A stretch of 64,000 bases of DNA from Haloarcula sp. DT43 (GTDB taxonomy: Archaea; Halobacteriota; Halobacteria; Halobacteriales; Haloarculaceae), in contig NZ_JAYMGZ010000002.1 of the NCBI RefSeq assembly GCF_037078405.1, positions 434,001-498,000 on the forward strand, written 5' to 3'. Below, in pieces: positions 1 to 8,468 of this stretch. The notes below the pieces were generated by a model. That model was not told the origin of the DNA, did not search any database, and worked only from the letters and a program-made list of their open reading frames with translations. Both the position numbers and the translations under genes were made by a program. Within the stretch, counting starts at the first letter, position 1. The number at the start of each line of letters is the position of its first letter.

Positions 1-65
1 GCGCCCCGGCGCAGCGACGCTCCGGGAAGTCACTTTTAAGCCCGTCCCCGCCTGCCATCAATCCG

Positions 66-959
66 ATGCTTGACCGGTTGCTGGGACGCGCGTCGCTGAA
101 AGAGCGGGTGGCCGAACTCGAAGAGGAGAACCACCACCTCGAACGCCAACTCGACGCCGAGAAGGAGCGCCGTGCCGACGCGGCGACCGAGCGCCAGCGG
201 GCCGAGGCCGAGGTCAATCGGCTGGAGGACCGCGTCGCCGAACTCGAAGACCGCGTCCAGCGACTCCAGAACGAGGAGGGCGAATCGACCTTCCGGGCCG
301 AGGAGACGCTCAGTCGGGCGCGGCTCGGGGCCGTCCTCGACCGCCTCGAATCGTTCGAGACGGGGCCCGAGGGCGTGTTCACGGCCTACGTCGAGGCGGA
401 GCGCTCCCTGCCCGGTCCGGTCCGGGACGCCTTCGGCGACCGCGCGTCCTTGGTCGCGAGCGCCGCGCCGTGTCTCGCGGTCACCGACGACGCCGGCCTC
501 CTGTCGGCGTGTCTGTCCGTCCCCGCGCCGCCGTCGCCGTTTACCGAGTGGGCCGACGGGGTCCGGCTGAAGCGGTCGTGGTTCGAACCGACCGGCGAAC
601 ACGTCGTCGCCCTGGTCCGTTCGGACCTGTTCGCGCTGGGCGAGTACGACGGCCGCGAGCGGACCGCCTTCCACGGCTTCGACTCGGACCTGAAGAGCCA
701 GCACTCGAAGGGCGGCTTCTCGCAGGGCCGGTTCGAGCGGCTCCGCGACCAGCAGATAGACACCCATCTGGACCGCTGTCAGGCGGCTATCGAGGAGGTA
801 TCGCCCGACCGACTGTACGTCGTCGGCGAGGGGTCGGTCATCCACGAGTTCGAGGACCGCGCGACGGCGACGAAGGCCGTCGACGCGACCGGGGAGCCGG
901 CCGAGGCACTCGAAGACGCCGTGCGGTCGCTGTGGACCGTCCGGCTCCGCGTCCCGTAG
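66..959 (+). CDS. Vms1/Ankzf1-type peptidyl-tRNA hydrolase (VLRF1 family)
   Basis: This 297-residue protein probably releases nascent chains from peptidyl-tRNA on stalled ribosomes. Residues about 8-78 form a strong coiled coil of E/R/L heptads. The rest fits an aRF1-like (VLRF1) domain. The signature loop is SKGGFSQGRF, with G216, G217 and Q220 in the place of the GGQ-type catalytic loop of release factors, followed by a basic RLRDQQ stretch. The ending LYVVGEGSVIHEF resembles the eRF1-fold core. A CTTTTAAGCCC element at 32-42 lies about 27 bases before the ATG, so the transcript is probably leaderless. The family name rests on the GGxxQ loop and the order coiled coil-VLRF1; yeast Vms1 and animal ANKZF1 are the characterised relatives. 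Archaeal members are poorly studied. Confidence 0.8.
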   Translation: MLDRLLGRASLKERVAELEEENHHLERQLDAEKERRADAATERQRAEAEVNRLEDRVAELEDRVQRLQNEEGESTFRAEETLSRARLGAVLDRLESFETGPEGVFTAYVEAERSLPGPVRDAFGDRASLVASAAPCLAVTDDAGLLSACLSVPAPPSPFTEWADGVRLKRSWFEPTGEHVVALVRSDLFALGEYDGRERTAFHGFDSDLKSQHSKGGFSQGRFERLRDQQIDTHLDRCQAAIEEVSPDRLYVVGEGSVIHEFEDRATATKAVDATGEPAEALEDAVRSLWTVRLRVP

Positions 960-1033
960 CGCGGTCCCGCACGTCAGAATCCAGCTGGGGCCGGTTCCGT
1001 AGGTTTTTCGCGGGGCGGCGACTCTCTCCGGCT

Positions 1034-2044
1034 ATGGCCGTAGCCATTCTGACACACGACGCGTTCCCCGACCGGGCCAAGACGGCCGTCGGGCTGTTGC
1101 GGTACGGTGACCGAACGGTCCACGCCCTCGTCGACCGCGAGCGGGCCGGACAGCGCGTCCACGATACGCTTCCGGACGTACAGGACGCCCCCATCGTCGC
1201 GTCGATGGCCGACGTGCCCGAGGTGGACGCGCTCGTCGTCGGCATCTCGCCCATCGGCGGGGAGTTCGACGAGTCCTGGCGCGAAGACGTACGCACGGCG
1301 CTCGAACGCGGCTGTGACGTGTACTCGGGCCTGCACGACTTCCTGGCTGACGACGAGGAGTTCGCCCGCCTCGCCGCGGCACACGACGCCGAACTGCACG
1401 ACCTGCGCAAGCCGCCCGAGGACCTGACCGTGGCGGCGGGCACCGCTGGCGACGTGGACGCGACGGTCGTCACGACCGTCGGGACGGACTGCTCGACGGG
1501 GAAGATGACCGCGTCGTTCGAAATCCGAGACGCGGCGCGGGAACGGGGCCTCGACGCCGCTGTCGTCCCGACCGGGCAGACCGGCATCGCCATCACCGGC
1601 CGGGGTATCGTCGTCGACCGCGTCATCGCCGACTACGCCGCTGGCGCGGTCGAGCGACTGGTCGAGGAGGCGGGCGACCGGGACCTGCTGGTCGTCGAGG
1701 GCCAGGGCGCGCTCGCCCACCCGGCCTACTCGGGCGTGACGACGAGCATCCTCCACGGGTCGGCTCCCGACGCGCTCGTGATGTGCCACGAGGCCGGCCG
1801 CGAGGCGATTCACGGCTACGAGTCGTTCGCCATCCCGCCCCTGTCGGAGTACGTCGACATCTACGAGCGCCTGGCCGCGCCGGTCTCGGACGCGGCGGTC
1901 ACGGCGGGCATGCTGAACACGCGCCACCTCGCCGACGAAGCGGCCGCCGACGCCGTCGCGGACTACGCCGACGACCTCGGCGTGCCGGCGACCGACCCCG
2001 TCCGCCACGGGGTCCCCGACGCGGTACTGGACGCCGTCGTATGA
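1034..2044 (+). CDS. DUF1611 family P-loop protein
   Basis: The protein has 336 residues. The N-terminal half is Rossmann-like (MAVAILTHDAFPDRAKTAVGLLRYG). The C-terminal half is a P-loop domain with the Walker A-like GTDCSTGK and a later VVEGQGAL strand. DUF1611 proteins stand next to enolase-superfamily epimerases in many genomes. In marine bacteria such a pair, DgcN-DgcA, was reported to convert D-glutamate through an N-acetylated intermediate. Here the stop codon overlaps the next start in ATGA, so the two genes are translationally coupled and probably share a pathway. I chose the ATG at 1034 because the upstream reading frame is the shadow of the preceding gene. The exact substrate is inferred, not visible. 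Confidence 0.75.
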   Translation: MAVAILTHDAFPDRAKTAVGLLRYGDRTVHALVDRERAGQRVHDTLPDVQDAPIVASMADVPEVDALVVGISPIGGEFDESWREDVRTALERGCDVYSGLHDFLADDEEFARLAAAHDAELHDLRKPPEDLTVAAGTAGDVDATVVTTVGTDCSTGKMTASFEIRDAARERGLDAAVVPTGQTGIAITGRGIVVDRVIADYAAGAVERLVEEAGDRDLLVVEGQGALAHPAYSGVTTSILHGSAPDALVMCHEAGREAIHGYESFAIPPLSEYVDIYERLAAPVSDAAVTAGMLNTRHLADEAAADAVADYADDLGVPATDPVRHGVPDAVLDAVV

Positions 2045-3090
2045 ACTGGGCCGTCGAGCGACACGACCTGCCGCTGTCGGACCCCTTCGGCATCTCGCGG
2101 GAGACCAGCGAGACCAGCGAGGCCGTCGTGGTCGAACTCACCCACGAAGGAACGACCGGTATCGGGGCCGTCACGCCCTCCGTGTACTACGACGAGCGCG
2201 CGCCGTCGGTCGCCGACGCCCTCCCGGCCCTGCTCGAACGCGTCGACCGAATCGGCGACCCGTGGAACCACCAGCGCATCGAGCGGGACCTCGCCGAGTT
2301 CGCGCCGGCCCGGCCGGCCGCGCGGATGGCCGTCTCCATCGCCGTCCACGACCTCGCCGCCCGAAGCCTGGACCTGCCGCTGTACCGCCAGTGGGGGCTC
2401 GACCCCGACGCGGTGCCGCCGACCACCTACACGGTCGGCATCGACTCGCCCGAGCGGATGGCCGAGAAAGCCGAACGAGCGGCCGACGACGGCTTCGGCC
2501 ACCTGAAGGTCAAGCTCGGCACGGACGACGACCGGGCGCGGCTGGACGCGGTCCGGGACGCCGCCCCGGACGCCGAGGTCCGCGTCGACGCAAACGCCGC
2601 CTGGACCGCCGACGAGGCTATCGACAAGGCGGCGTGGCTCGCCGATGCCGGCGTCACGATGCTGGAACAGCCCGTCGCAGCCGATGACATCGACGGCCTC
2701 CGGCGCGTGACCGGCGCGACCGACATCCCGGTGGCGGCCGACGAGTCCTGCCTGACCGCGGCGGACGTGCCCCGAGTCGCGGACGCTTGCGATGTCGTCA
2801 ACGCCAAACTGCTCAAATGCGGCGGGCTCCGCCCCGCAATGCGTCTGCTCGACGCCGCCACAGCCCACAGCCTCGACCTGATGCTCGGCTGTATGGTCGA
2901 GTCCAACGCCAGTATCGCCGCCGCGGTTCACCTCGCGCCGCTCGTCGACTACCTCGACCTCGACGGCGCGCTCCTACTGGAGTCTGACCCCTACGCCGGC
3001 GTGTCACTGGACGGGGACGTCTTCGACCTGCGGACGGTGGCGGCCGGCACCGGCGCGACTCGGCGCTCGTCCGGCGGTGGCCCGGACTGA
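2041..3090 (+). CDS. Dipeptide epimerase-like enolase-superfamily enzyme
   Basis: This 349-residue enzyme belongs to the muconate lactonizing/dipeptide epimerase subgroup of the enolase superfamily. All catalytic landmarks are present: KVK acid/base motif (K156, K158), metal ligands D183 (DANAAW), E209 (EQP) and D234 (ADES), and the second base K256 (NAKLLKCGG). Such enzymes racemise or epimerise the alpha carbon of Ala-Glu-type dipeptides or N-acyl amino acids. Coupling to the upstream DUF1611 gene (4-base overlap) resembles the DgcN-DgcA arrangement, in which DgcA acts as an N-acetyl-D-glutamate racemase. The class is certain; the substrate is not. The last residues (after about 335) are Ser/Gly-rich and probably disordered. 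Confidence 0.85.
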   Translation: MNWAVERHDLPLSDPFGISRETSETSEAVVVELTHEGTTGIGAVTPSVYYDERAPSVADALPALLERVDRIGDPWNHQRIERDLAEFAPARPAARMAVSIAVHDLAARSLDLPLYRQWGLDPDAVPPTTYTVGIDSPERMAEKAERAADDGFGHLKVKLGTDDDRARLDAVRDAAPDAEVRVDANAAWTADEAIDKAAWLADAGVTMLEQPVAADDIDGLRRVTGATDIPVAADESCLTAADVPRVADACDVVNAKLLKCGGLRPAMRLLDAATAHSLDLMLGCMVESNASIAAAVHLAPLVDYLDLDGALLLESDPYAGVSLDGDVFDLRTVAAGTGATRRSSGGGPD

Positions 3091-3173
3091 GCGACGGCTG
3101 TGAGGTGCGTTCATATAATCATTATTGATACTTAGAGACTAACTACTTTGTACGAGTCTTGTGATTCCCGGTT

Positions 3174-4067
3174 ATGACACGTGCAGTTCTCTGTGTTGAT
3201 ATCGAAGAGCGAATCGACGACGTCGCGGCGGCGGTCGAGGACGACGAGTCGCTGACGGCACGGACGGCGACGACGGTCGAGGCGGCGCGCGAGACGCTCG
3301 AATCGGAGCCAATCGTCTGCGTGGTCACGGCGTACGACCTCCCGGACGGGACCGGGCTCGAAATCGTCGGTGCGATTCGGGACATCGCGCCCCAGACGCC
3401 CTGCGTCCTGTTCACGGACGTCCAGCCGGCGGAGATAGACACGGCGTCGTTCGAGCAGAGCATCGTCGAGTACCTCAACCGCGACCTCCCCGACGCCCAC
3501 GACCGGCTGGCGTTCGTCGCCAACGACGTCATCGACTACAGTGCCCAGGCGAGTTTCATCCGCCCGGACGACGAGGACGAGCGACTGGAGACGCTCGCCC
3601 AGTACGACGTCGAGGAGCTCCCCATCGAGGACAGTTTCGACCGCTTGACGGGCCTCATCGCCAGCCACTTCGACGCCGCCGTGGCGTTCATCGGGCTCAT
3701 CGAGGAGGAGGAGGAGAACTTCCTTTCCTGTCACGGCGGCGATTTCGACACGCTGACCCGCGAGAACACCATCTGCACCCACAGCATGCTCCAGGAGGAC
3801 GTGATGGTCGTCGAGGACATTATGGAGGACGCCCGCTTCGCCGAGAACGAGCAGCTACAGAACCTCGGCATCCGCTCGTACGCCGGCGCGAACATGACCG
3901 CGAGCAACGGGCAGGTCATCGGGCAGGTGTGCCTGCTCGACCACGTGCCCCGCAGCTACGACGCCGAGGAGCAGGCCGAACTCGAGGACTTCGCCGACAC
4001 AGCGATGGAAATCCTGGAACTCAGACAGACCGTTCGTGACGCCGAGCGGACGGAGGTCACACCATGA
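3174..4067 (+). CDS. Pseudo-receiver/GAF domain protein
   Basis: The protein has 297 residues. Residues 1-115 have the fold pattern of a response-regulator receiver. However, the expected phosphoacceptor aspartate after strand 3 is replaced: VVTAYDLPDGTG instead of the haloarchaeal VVSDYD pattern. The conserved Lys/Thr region is also altered, so it is probably not phosphorylated. Residues about 140-285 form a GAF domain (ASHFDAAVAFIGLIEEEEENFLSCHGG ... RSYAGANM ... IGQVCLLDHVPRSY) that may bind a small ligand or chromophore. The stop overlaps the start of the downstream DUF7504 gene by 4 bases, so the two probably work together in signalling. No DNA-binding or kinase domain is present. Confidence 0.75.
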   Translation: MTRAVLCVDIEERIDDVAAAVEDDESLTARTATTVEAARETLESEPIVCVVTAYDLPDGTGLEIVGAIRDIAPQTPCVLFTDVQPAEIDTASFEQSIVEYLNRDLPDAHDRLAFVANDVIDYSAQASFIRPDDEDERLETLAQYDVEELPIEDSFDRLTGLIASHFDAAVAFIGLIEEEEENFLSCHGGDFDTLTRENTICTHSMLQEDVMVVEDIMEDARFAENEQLQNLGIRSYAGANMTASNGQVIGQVCLLDHVPRSYDAEEQAELEDFADTAMEILELRQTVRDAERTEVTP

Positions 4068-4714
4068 ACACCGTCTCGGCCGACAAGTTCGACGTACCCG
4101 GCGACATCGGACCGCTGGACAGCGGCACGAGCGTCTTGCTGACGGGCGAGGACACGGACGCGCTGGAATCGGTGTTCGCCCGCGTCGCGGCCCCGGCCGA
4201 CGGCGAGCGAAGCGTCGTCATCGCCACGGACAGCCGCGGGCGCGCGGTCAAGCGGTCGTTGAACGGCGCGAAACGCGGTGCCGGGGACCGGTCGGCCGTC
4301 CTCACCGCCGCGGGGCGTTCGAGCGGCGACGACATCGAGACGGTCGACGACCTCTCGGACCTCACCGGCATGGGGATGCAGTTCTCGGCGCTCGCCGCCG
4401 ACTCACAGCAGGCGGCGGCGGGGTTCCGGACCGGCATCTTCCTCTGTTCGACGATTGCCGGCGAACTCGACGACACCCGGTCGCTGTACCGATTCCTCAA
4501 CTCCACGTTCCTGACCGAAATCCGGCGGAGCGACGGCATCGGCGTCTGCGCGCTCGATACGAGCGCCGACATCGGGTCGAACATGAACAGCACGGTCACC
4601 GGCCTGAAAACGTCGTTCAAGACCCACGTTGACGTGGAATCGACCGGCCGAACCGAGGCGACGCTGACCATCTCTGACGACGACGGCGAGCGGACGGTCG
4701 ACGTGTCGGTCTGA
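4064..4714 (+). CDS. DUF7504 family RecA-like haloarchaeal protein
   Basis: The protein has 216 residues and belongs, as far as I recognise it, to the haloarchaeal DUF7504 group. It looks like a RecA/KaiC-like fold that has lost a clear Walker A: the start has SGTSVLLTGEDTDALESV, followed by strands VVIATDSRGRAVKRSL and FLCSTIAGELDDTRSLYRFLN. Small proteins of this type often sit beside GAF or sensor proteins in haloarchaea and are proposed to take part in signal transduction. Here it overlaps the pseudo-receiver/GAF gene by 4 bases. The biochemical role is unknown. Confidence 0.65.
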   Translation: MNTVSADKFDVPGDIGPLDSGTSVLLTGEDTDALESVFARVAAPADGERSVVIATDSRGRAVKRSLNGAKRGAGDRSAVLTAAGRSSGDDIETVDDLSDLTGMGMQFSALAADSQQAAAGFRTGIFLCSTIAGELDDTRSLYRFLNSTFLTEIRRSDGIGVCALDTSADIGSNMNSTVTGLKTSFKTHVDVESTGRTEATLTISDDDGERTVDVSV

Positions 4715-4747
4715 CGGCCGCGACGCGAAAAGTGTGTGGTGGCCCGC

Positions 4748-5221
4748 TTACGCCGACGCGGCGGCGTCGACCAGCGCCTCGTAGTCCGGCTCGTTCGTCG
4801 GGTCGTCGGCGACCCAGCTGTAGGTGACCTCGCCGTCGCCGTCGACGACGAACACGGCGCGGTTGGCGACGCCGAGCAGGCCGAGGTCCTCGATGTCGAT
4901 TTCGAGGCCGTAGTCCTGTATCGCCGACCGGCCCATGTCGCTGACCAGGTCGAACTCCAGGCCGTGCTCCTCCCGGAAGGAGTTCAGCGAGAACGCCGAG
5001 TCGGCGCTGACGCCGAGGACCGTCGCGCCGGCGTCGTGGAAGTCCCCGAGGTGCTCCTGTAGGGCCACCATCTCGTTGGAGCAGGGCGGCGTGAACGCGC
5101 CCGGGAAGAAGGCGAGCACGACCGGGCCGTCGCCCAGGTGGTCGCTCAGTTCGAAGGCCTCTACCTCACCGTTCGCGAGTGTCGCCGAGATGTCCGGCGC
5201 TGTGTCGCCTGTGGATACCAT
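4748..5221 (-). CDS. Peroxiredoxin (redoxin domain, 1-Cys appearance)
   Basis: This 157-residue thioredoxin-fold peroxidase reduces hydrogen peroxide or organic peroxides. The peroxidatic motif P-x3-T-x2-C is present (PGAFTPPC, Cys47), with a conserved downstream NRAVFVVDGDGEVTYSWV strand. There is no second cysteine, so a resolving thiol must come from another protein or a low-molecular-weight thiol. The ATG at 5221 is preferred over the adjoining GTG: a GGGTATTTATTCGGG TATA element lies about 28 bases upstream, which fits a leaderless transcript. It converges with the DUF7504 gene. The family is AhpE/Bcp-like; finer assignment is uncertain. Confidence 0.85.
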   Translation of the reverse strand: MVSTGDTAPDISATLANGEVEAFELSDHLGDGPVVLAFFPGAFTPPCSNEMVALQEHLGDFHDAGATVLGVSADSAFSLNSFREEHGLEFDLVSDMGRSAIQDYGLEIDIEDLGLLGVANRAVFVVDGDGEVTYSWVADDPTNEPDYEALVDAAASA

Positions 5222-5298
5222 CACCCGAATATAACGGCGTCACCCGAATAAATACCCGCCATCCGGCAGGGAGTCCCCGCCGCCGCGGCACTGCTCGT

Positions 5299-7212
5299 CT
5301 ACAGCCACTCGTCGAAGGAGTGGTGCTCGCGGCTCGCCGCGAGGTAGTCCCGCTGCATCGACTGGATGGCCGTCGAGAGGTCGTCGCCGCCGTCGAGAGA
5401 CTCGCGAACGCGGGCAATTTTCCAGTCGCTTGGGGTCGTGCCGGCCTCGTACCGCGCTTCGATGGGGCCGAGGTACTCGTCGATGCTGGCCTCCGGCACG
5501 TCCTGCTCGGCCAGTCCCAGGCGGGCGTACTCGAAGACCTCGTCGTAGATGGCCGCGCGGTCGGCCGTCCGTTCGCCCCCGGCGGTCACCCACGAGAGGT
5601 CGGCCGCGGAGCCGTCCTGTGCGGCGTTGTAGAAGCTCCGTCGGGCCTCCTGCCAGGGGAGTTCCGCGGCGGGGTGGTCGGCGGCGACCAGCCCGCGGAT
5701 GAGTCCGACCGTCAGCGCCTGCAGCCCTATCATGTCCTTGACGTGGGGCTGGGTCGGGAGCGGGCGGTACTCGATGCGCAGCGACCGCTCGGTGCTGGCC
5801 CCCTCGACCGGCGTCCCGCCGACGACACAGCGGAGCCAGCGCCAGTAGGTCCCGCGCTTGTGGTCGAACTCCCAGATGTCGTCGGCGAGGCCGTCGCGGT
5901 CGCTCTCTTCGAGCCACTCCCGGAGGAACGGGGCGAACAGGTCGTCCTCGACGACGCGGCCGACCACGTCCGTCGTCGAGTCGAGGTCCCGCGGGACCCG
6001 CACCTTCGGGTTCGCGCTGGTGTTGACCGACTGCTCGAAGGCCGCGATGCGGAGCTCGTGGTGGGTGTTGGCACAGAGCCACTCGCCGTCGGTGTCGTCG
6101 TACATGTCCGCCGGGAGGAACGGCGAGTTTACAGACAGCGCGAGCAGGGGTCCGAGCGTCCGTATCGCTGCGTTGTAGTACTCGGAGAACGCCCCTGCGT
6201 CGGGAATCTGGAGGTGGGGCTGAATCGACGTGGCGAGCGACTCGAACAGAATCGTCGGGAACGAGCCGCTGTACCCCGGCACGTCGAAGCCGATGCTGCC
6301 GTCGGCGTGGTCCAGCGCCTCGTTGTCGAGCGCCACGTACCTGGGGGCCTGCCGCATGTTGTCCGCCAGGACGACCCCGTCGCGGGTCTCGTGGGCCGAG
6401 AGGTACTGCTCGCTGCCGCCCTCGGGCGGGACGGTCCACATCGCGTCGAGGACGAGTTCGCAGTTGTGCTTGCTCGCCTGCTGGCGGGCCTGTTTCGTCT
6501 GCATCTCCACCGCCGTCGTCTGGACCTCCATCCCCGTCTCGTCGAAGCTGTTGGGCTCGGTGTTGACCTCGGCGTTGTGCAGGCCCAGCTCCTTGTTGGC
6601 CTCGCCCTCGAACACCACGTCGGGCAGGCGCGTCAGCCGCCCGCGCCAGTCCTCGGGGTCCATGTACGGCTCGTCGGCCGCTTCCTCGACCGACGGCTCG
6701 ACGCCCGGTTCGGCCTCCGCGTCGGGCGTCTCGGGCTCCTCCTCGGCCAGCGGGCTGTCCGGGTCGACGTCCAGCGACGGTCCCTCGCCGGGGCCGAACG
6801 CGTCGTCGGCCCGGTCGCCGGCTTCGGCCGTCTCCCCGTCCGCTGACTCGTCTCCCAGGGGTTCCAGCGACCCGTCGTCCGGCTCCAGCGACGCGCCACC
6901 GCCGTCCGCCGGCTCCGCCGGGGCGTCCAGCGACCCGCTCCAGGCGGCCTCACCCGACCCGCTCAGGTCGTCGTCGAGGTCCTCCTCCGCGAGCTCCTCG
7001 CCGTCTTCCCCCTCGTCCGGTTCGGGCGGCTCCGGCTCGGCGTTGACGGCGTACAGTTCGACCTCCAGTCCGACGGAGAACGCCTCGTTGTCGAACTCCC
7101 CGGCTTCGATTGCACGCCGGAGCTGCATCGCCTGTTCGTCGACCCGTTCAGTGAACTCCGCGGCAGTCTCGTCGGCGAGCGACCGGGTCACCAGGTCGAC
7201 GATATCGTCCAT
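5299..7212 (-). CDS. Glutamate-cysteine ligase (GCS2)-like protein with acidic insertion
   Basis: The protein has 637 residues. It has the gamma-glutamylcysteine ligase type 2 / carboxylate-amine ligase fold: FSVGLEVELYAVN at 45-57 carries the E-x-E metal/ATP motif, followed by GLHNAEVNTEP, the LSVNSPF strand and ERSLRIEYRPLPTQ. The unusual part is residues about 59-183, a low-complexity Asp/Glu/Pro/Ser/Gly insertion directly after the first catalytic strand, so the catalytic fold is split by some 125 disordered acidic residues. Haloarchaea make gamma-glutamylcysteine as their main thiol with a shorter GshA; this one is a paralogue whose substrate I cannot assign. ACTTATAGTGG upstream is a plausible TATA box. 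Confidence 0.75.
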   Translation of the reverse strand: MDDIVDLVTRSLADETAAEFTERVDEQAMQLRRAIEAGEFDNEAFSVGLEVELYAVNAEPEPPEPDEGEDGEELAEEDLDDDLSGSGEAAWSGSLDAPAEPADGGGASLEPDDGSLEPLGDESADGETAEAGDRADDAFGPGEGPSLDVDPDSPLAEEEPETPDAEAEPGVEPSVEEAADEPYMDPEDWRGRLTRLPDVVFEGEANKELGLHNAEVNTEPNSFDETGMEVQTTAVEMQTKQARQQASKHNCELVLDAMWTVPPEGGSEQYLSAHETRDGVVLADNMRQAPRYVALDNEALDHADGSIGFDVPGYSGSFPTILFESLATSIQPHLQIPDAGAFSEYYNAAIRTLGPLLALSVNSPFLPADMYDDTDGEWLCANTHHELRIAAFEQSVNTSANPKVRVPRDLDSTTDVVGRVVEDDLFAPFLREWLEESDRDGLADDIWEFDHKRGTYWRWLRCVVGGTPVEGASTERSLRIEYRPLPTQPHVKDMIGLQALTVGLIRGLVAADHPAAELPWQEARRSFYNAAQDGSAADLSWVTAGGERTADRAAIYDEVFEYARLGLAEQDVPEASIDEYLGPIEARYEAGTTPSDWKIARVRESLDGGDDLSTAIQSMQRDYLAASREHHSFDEWL

Positions 7213-7265
7213 GCTCGGTACTGTGTGTGTTCTTCCACTATAAGTGACCCGTCGTTGTCCGGCCG

Positions 7266-7778
7266 TTACTCGAAGAGGTCCTCGTGGCGGGCCGCGAGGT
7301 TGGCGTAATCACCGGAGCTGAACGCCTCGAACACCTCGTTGGGGTCGATGGTCGTCTCGGACAGCGGCGTCACCGTCGCGGGGCTCCCGCGGACGAACGA
7401 CTCCGCGGGCACCTCGTAGCCCGGCGGGACGACGGTCCCCATGGCGACGATGGAGCCCTCGCCGATGGTGGCGTCGCTGACCGTCGAGTTGAAGCCCACG
7501 AGTGCCCCGTCGCTGACCGCCGCGTCGTTGAGGACGGCCCCGTGACCGACCATCGCCTTCTCGCCGACGGTCGAGGCGTGAACGATAGCTCCGTCACCGA
7601 TGGCCGATTCGCGGCCCACTTCGACCGGTGCCACGTCGCCGCGCAACACGACGCCGGGCCAGACGTTCGCGTTCGGGCCGACGGTCACATCGCCGACCAG
7701 CGTCGCTTCGCGGCTGACGTGAGCGTAGCCGTGGATGTCCGGTGTGGCCCCCTCGAACGCGTACTCTCGGCTGTCCAT
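7266..7778 (-). CDS. Gamma-carbonic-anhydrase family hexapeptide-repeat protein
   Basis: This 170-residue left-handed beta-helix protein is built of hexapeptide repeats (VGDVTVGPNANVWPGVVLRGDVAPVEVG). It aligns with the YrdA/gamma-carbonic-anhydrase branch. Two zinc-ligand positions are recognisable (IVHAST and MVGHGA). At the third position, usually a His in LHG, this protein has Asn (AVLNDAAV). The lost ligand questions carbonic anhydrase activity; many family members have no proven activity in any case. The C-terminal helix after about 125 caps the helix bundle. It is a single gene between the GCS2-like gene and UspA. Confidence 0.8.
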   Translation of the reverse strand: MDSREYAFEGATPDIHGYAHVSREATLVGDVTVGPNANVWPGVVLRGDVAPVEVGRESAIGDGAIVHASTVGEKAMVGHGAVLNDAAVSDGALVGFNSTVSDATIGEGSIVAMGTVVPPGYEVPAESFVRGSPATVTPLSETTIDPNEVFEAFSSGDYANLAARHEDLFE

Positions 7779-7866
7779 ACGCGTCCCATCGTGTCGGCGG
7801 CTGGAAAAGATACCGGTCAGAACGGGGTCTCCTGGCGGTGTGTCCCGCCGTCGACAGGTGCGAGCG

Positions 7867-8298
7867 CTACTCGATGTGGACCACGAGGACGGGGACGGGC
7901 GCGCTCTGGACGACGCGCTCGGTGACGCTCCCGAGGTTTGCGACCCGGTCCCGACCGGTCCGGCCGTGGGTCCCCATCACGATGAGGTCGATGTCCTCCG
8001 CCTCGGCGTAGTCGGTAATCGTCTTGTGGGGAATCCCCTCCGCCATTGTCGTGACGACCTCGACCCCGGACTCCTCGCCGCCGACGACGATGTCGTCGAG
8101 CGCGACCTCGCCCTCCTCCTCCAGGGACTGGCGCACCTCGTCCTGGTTGGCCTTGTCGGCCGCGAGGTACAGCCGCTTGTCCACGACGTACAGGCCGTGG
8201 AGTGTCGCGTCGTTGTCGCGCGCAATCGAGGCCGCGTGGGCGAGCGTCTCCGTCGTTCCCGAACTGCCGTCCGTGGCTACGAGCACCGAGTCGTACAT
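7867..8298 (-). CDS. Universal stress protein (UspA family)
   Basis: This 143-residue single-domain universal stress protein starts with MYDSVLVATDGSSGT. It carries the ATP-binding signature G-x2-G-x9-G-S/T in a slightly changed form (GTHGRTGRDRVANLGSVTERVV) and ends with PVPVLVVHIE, the usual last strand. It is probably cytoplasmic and ATP-binding, and dimeric by family. The ATG overlaps CATATG just upstream of the coding frame. It is a monocistronic unit. Haloarchaea carry dozens of such paralogues, so a specific role cannot be given. Confidence 0.9.
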   Translation of the reverse strand: MYDSVLVATDGSSGTTETLAHAASIARDNDATLHGLYVVDKRLYLAADKANQDEVRQSLEEEGEVALDDIVVGGEESGVEVVTTMAEGIPHKTITDYAEAEDIDLIVMGTHGRTGRDRVANLGSVTERVVQSAPVPVLVVHIE

Positions 8299-8468
8299 AT
8301 GCGGCTTCTCATGCGAACTGTGCCCACATAGTATTCCCTATCACGCTGACACGGGCCGGTCGCGCCGGGAGCGGTTCCTTCGGCATCCGTCGCTCAGATT
8401 ATAATCCTTCTAACCATTATTTGTCAACACGAATGCTTTTGCCCGTCGCTACCCATTCGTGTCTTACG

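Noticed and set aside
470..1033. Upstream extension of the DUF1611 frame.
   Set aside because: It is Arg/Pro-rich shadow translation of the Vms1-like gene; the family begins at the ATG at 1034.
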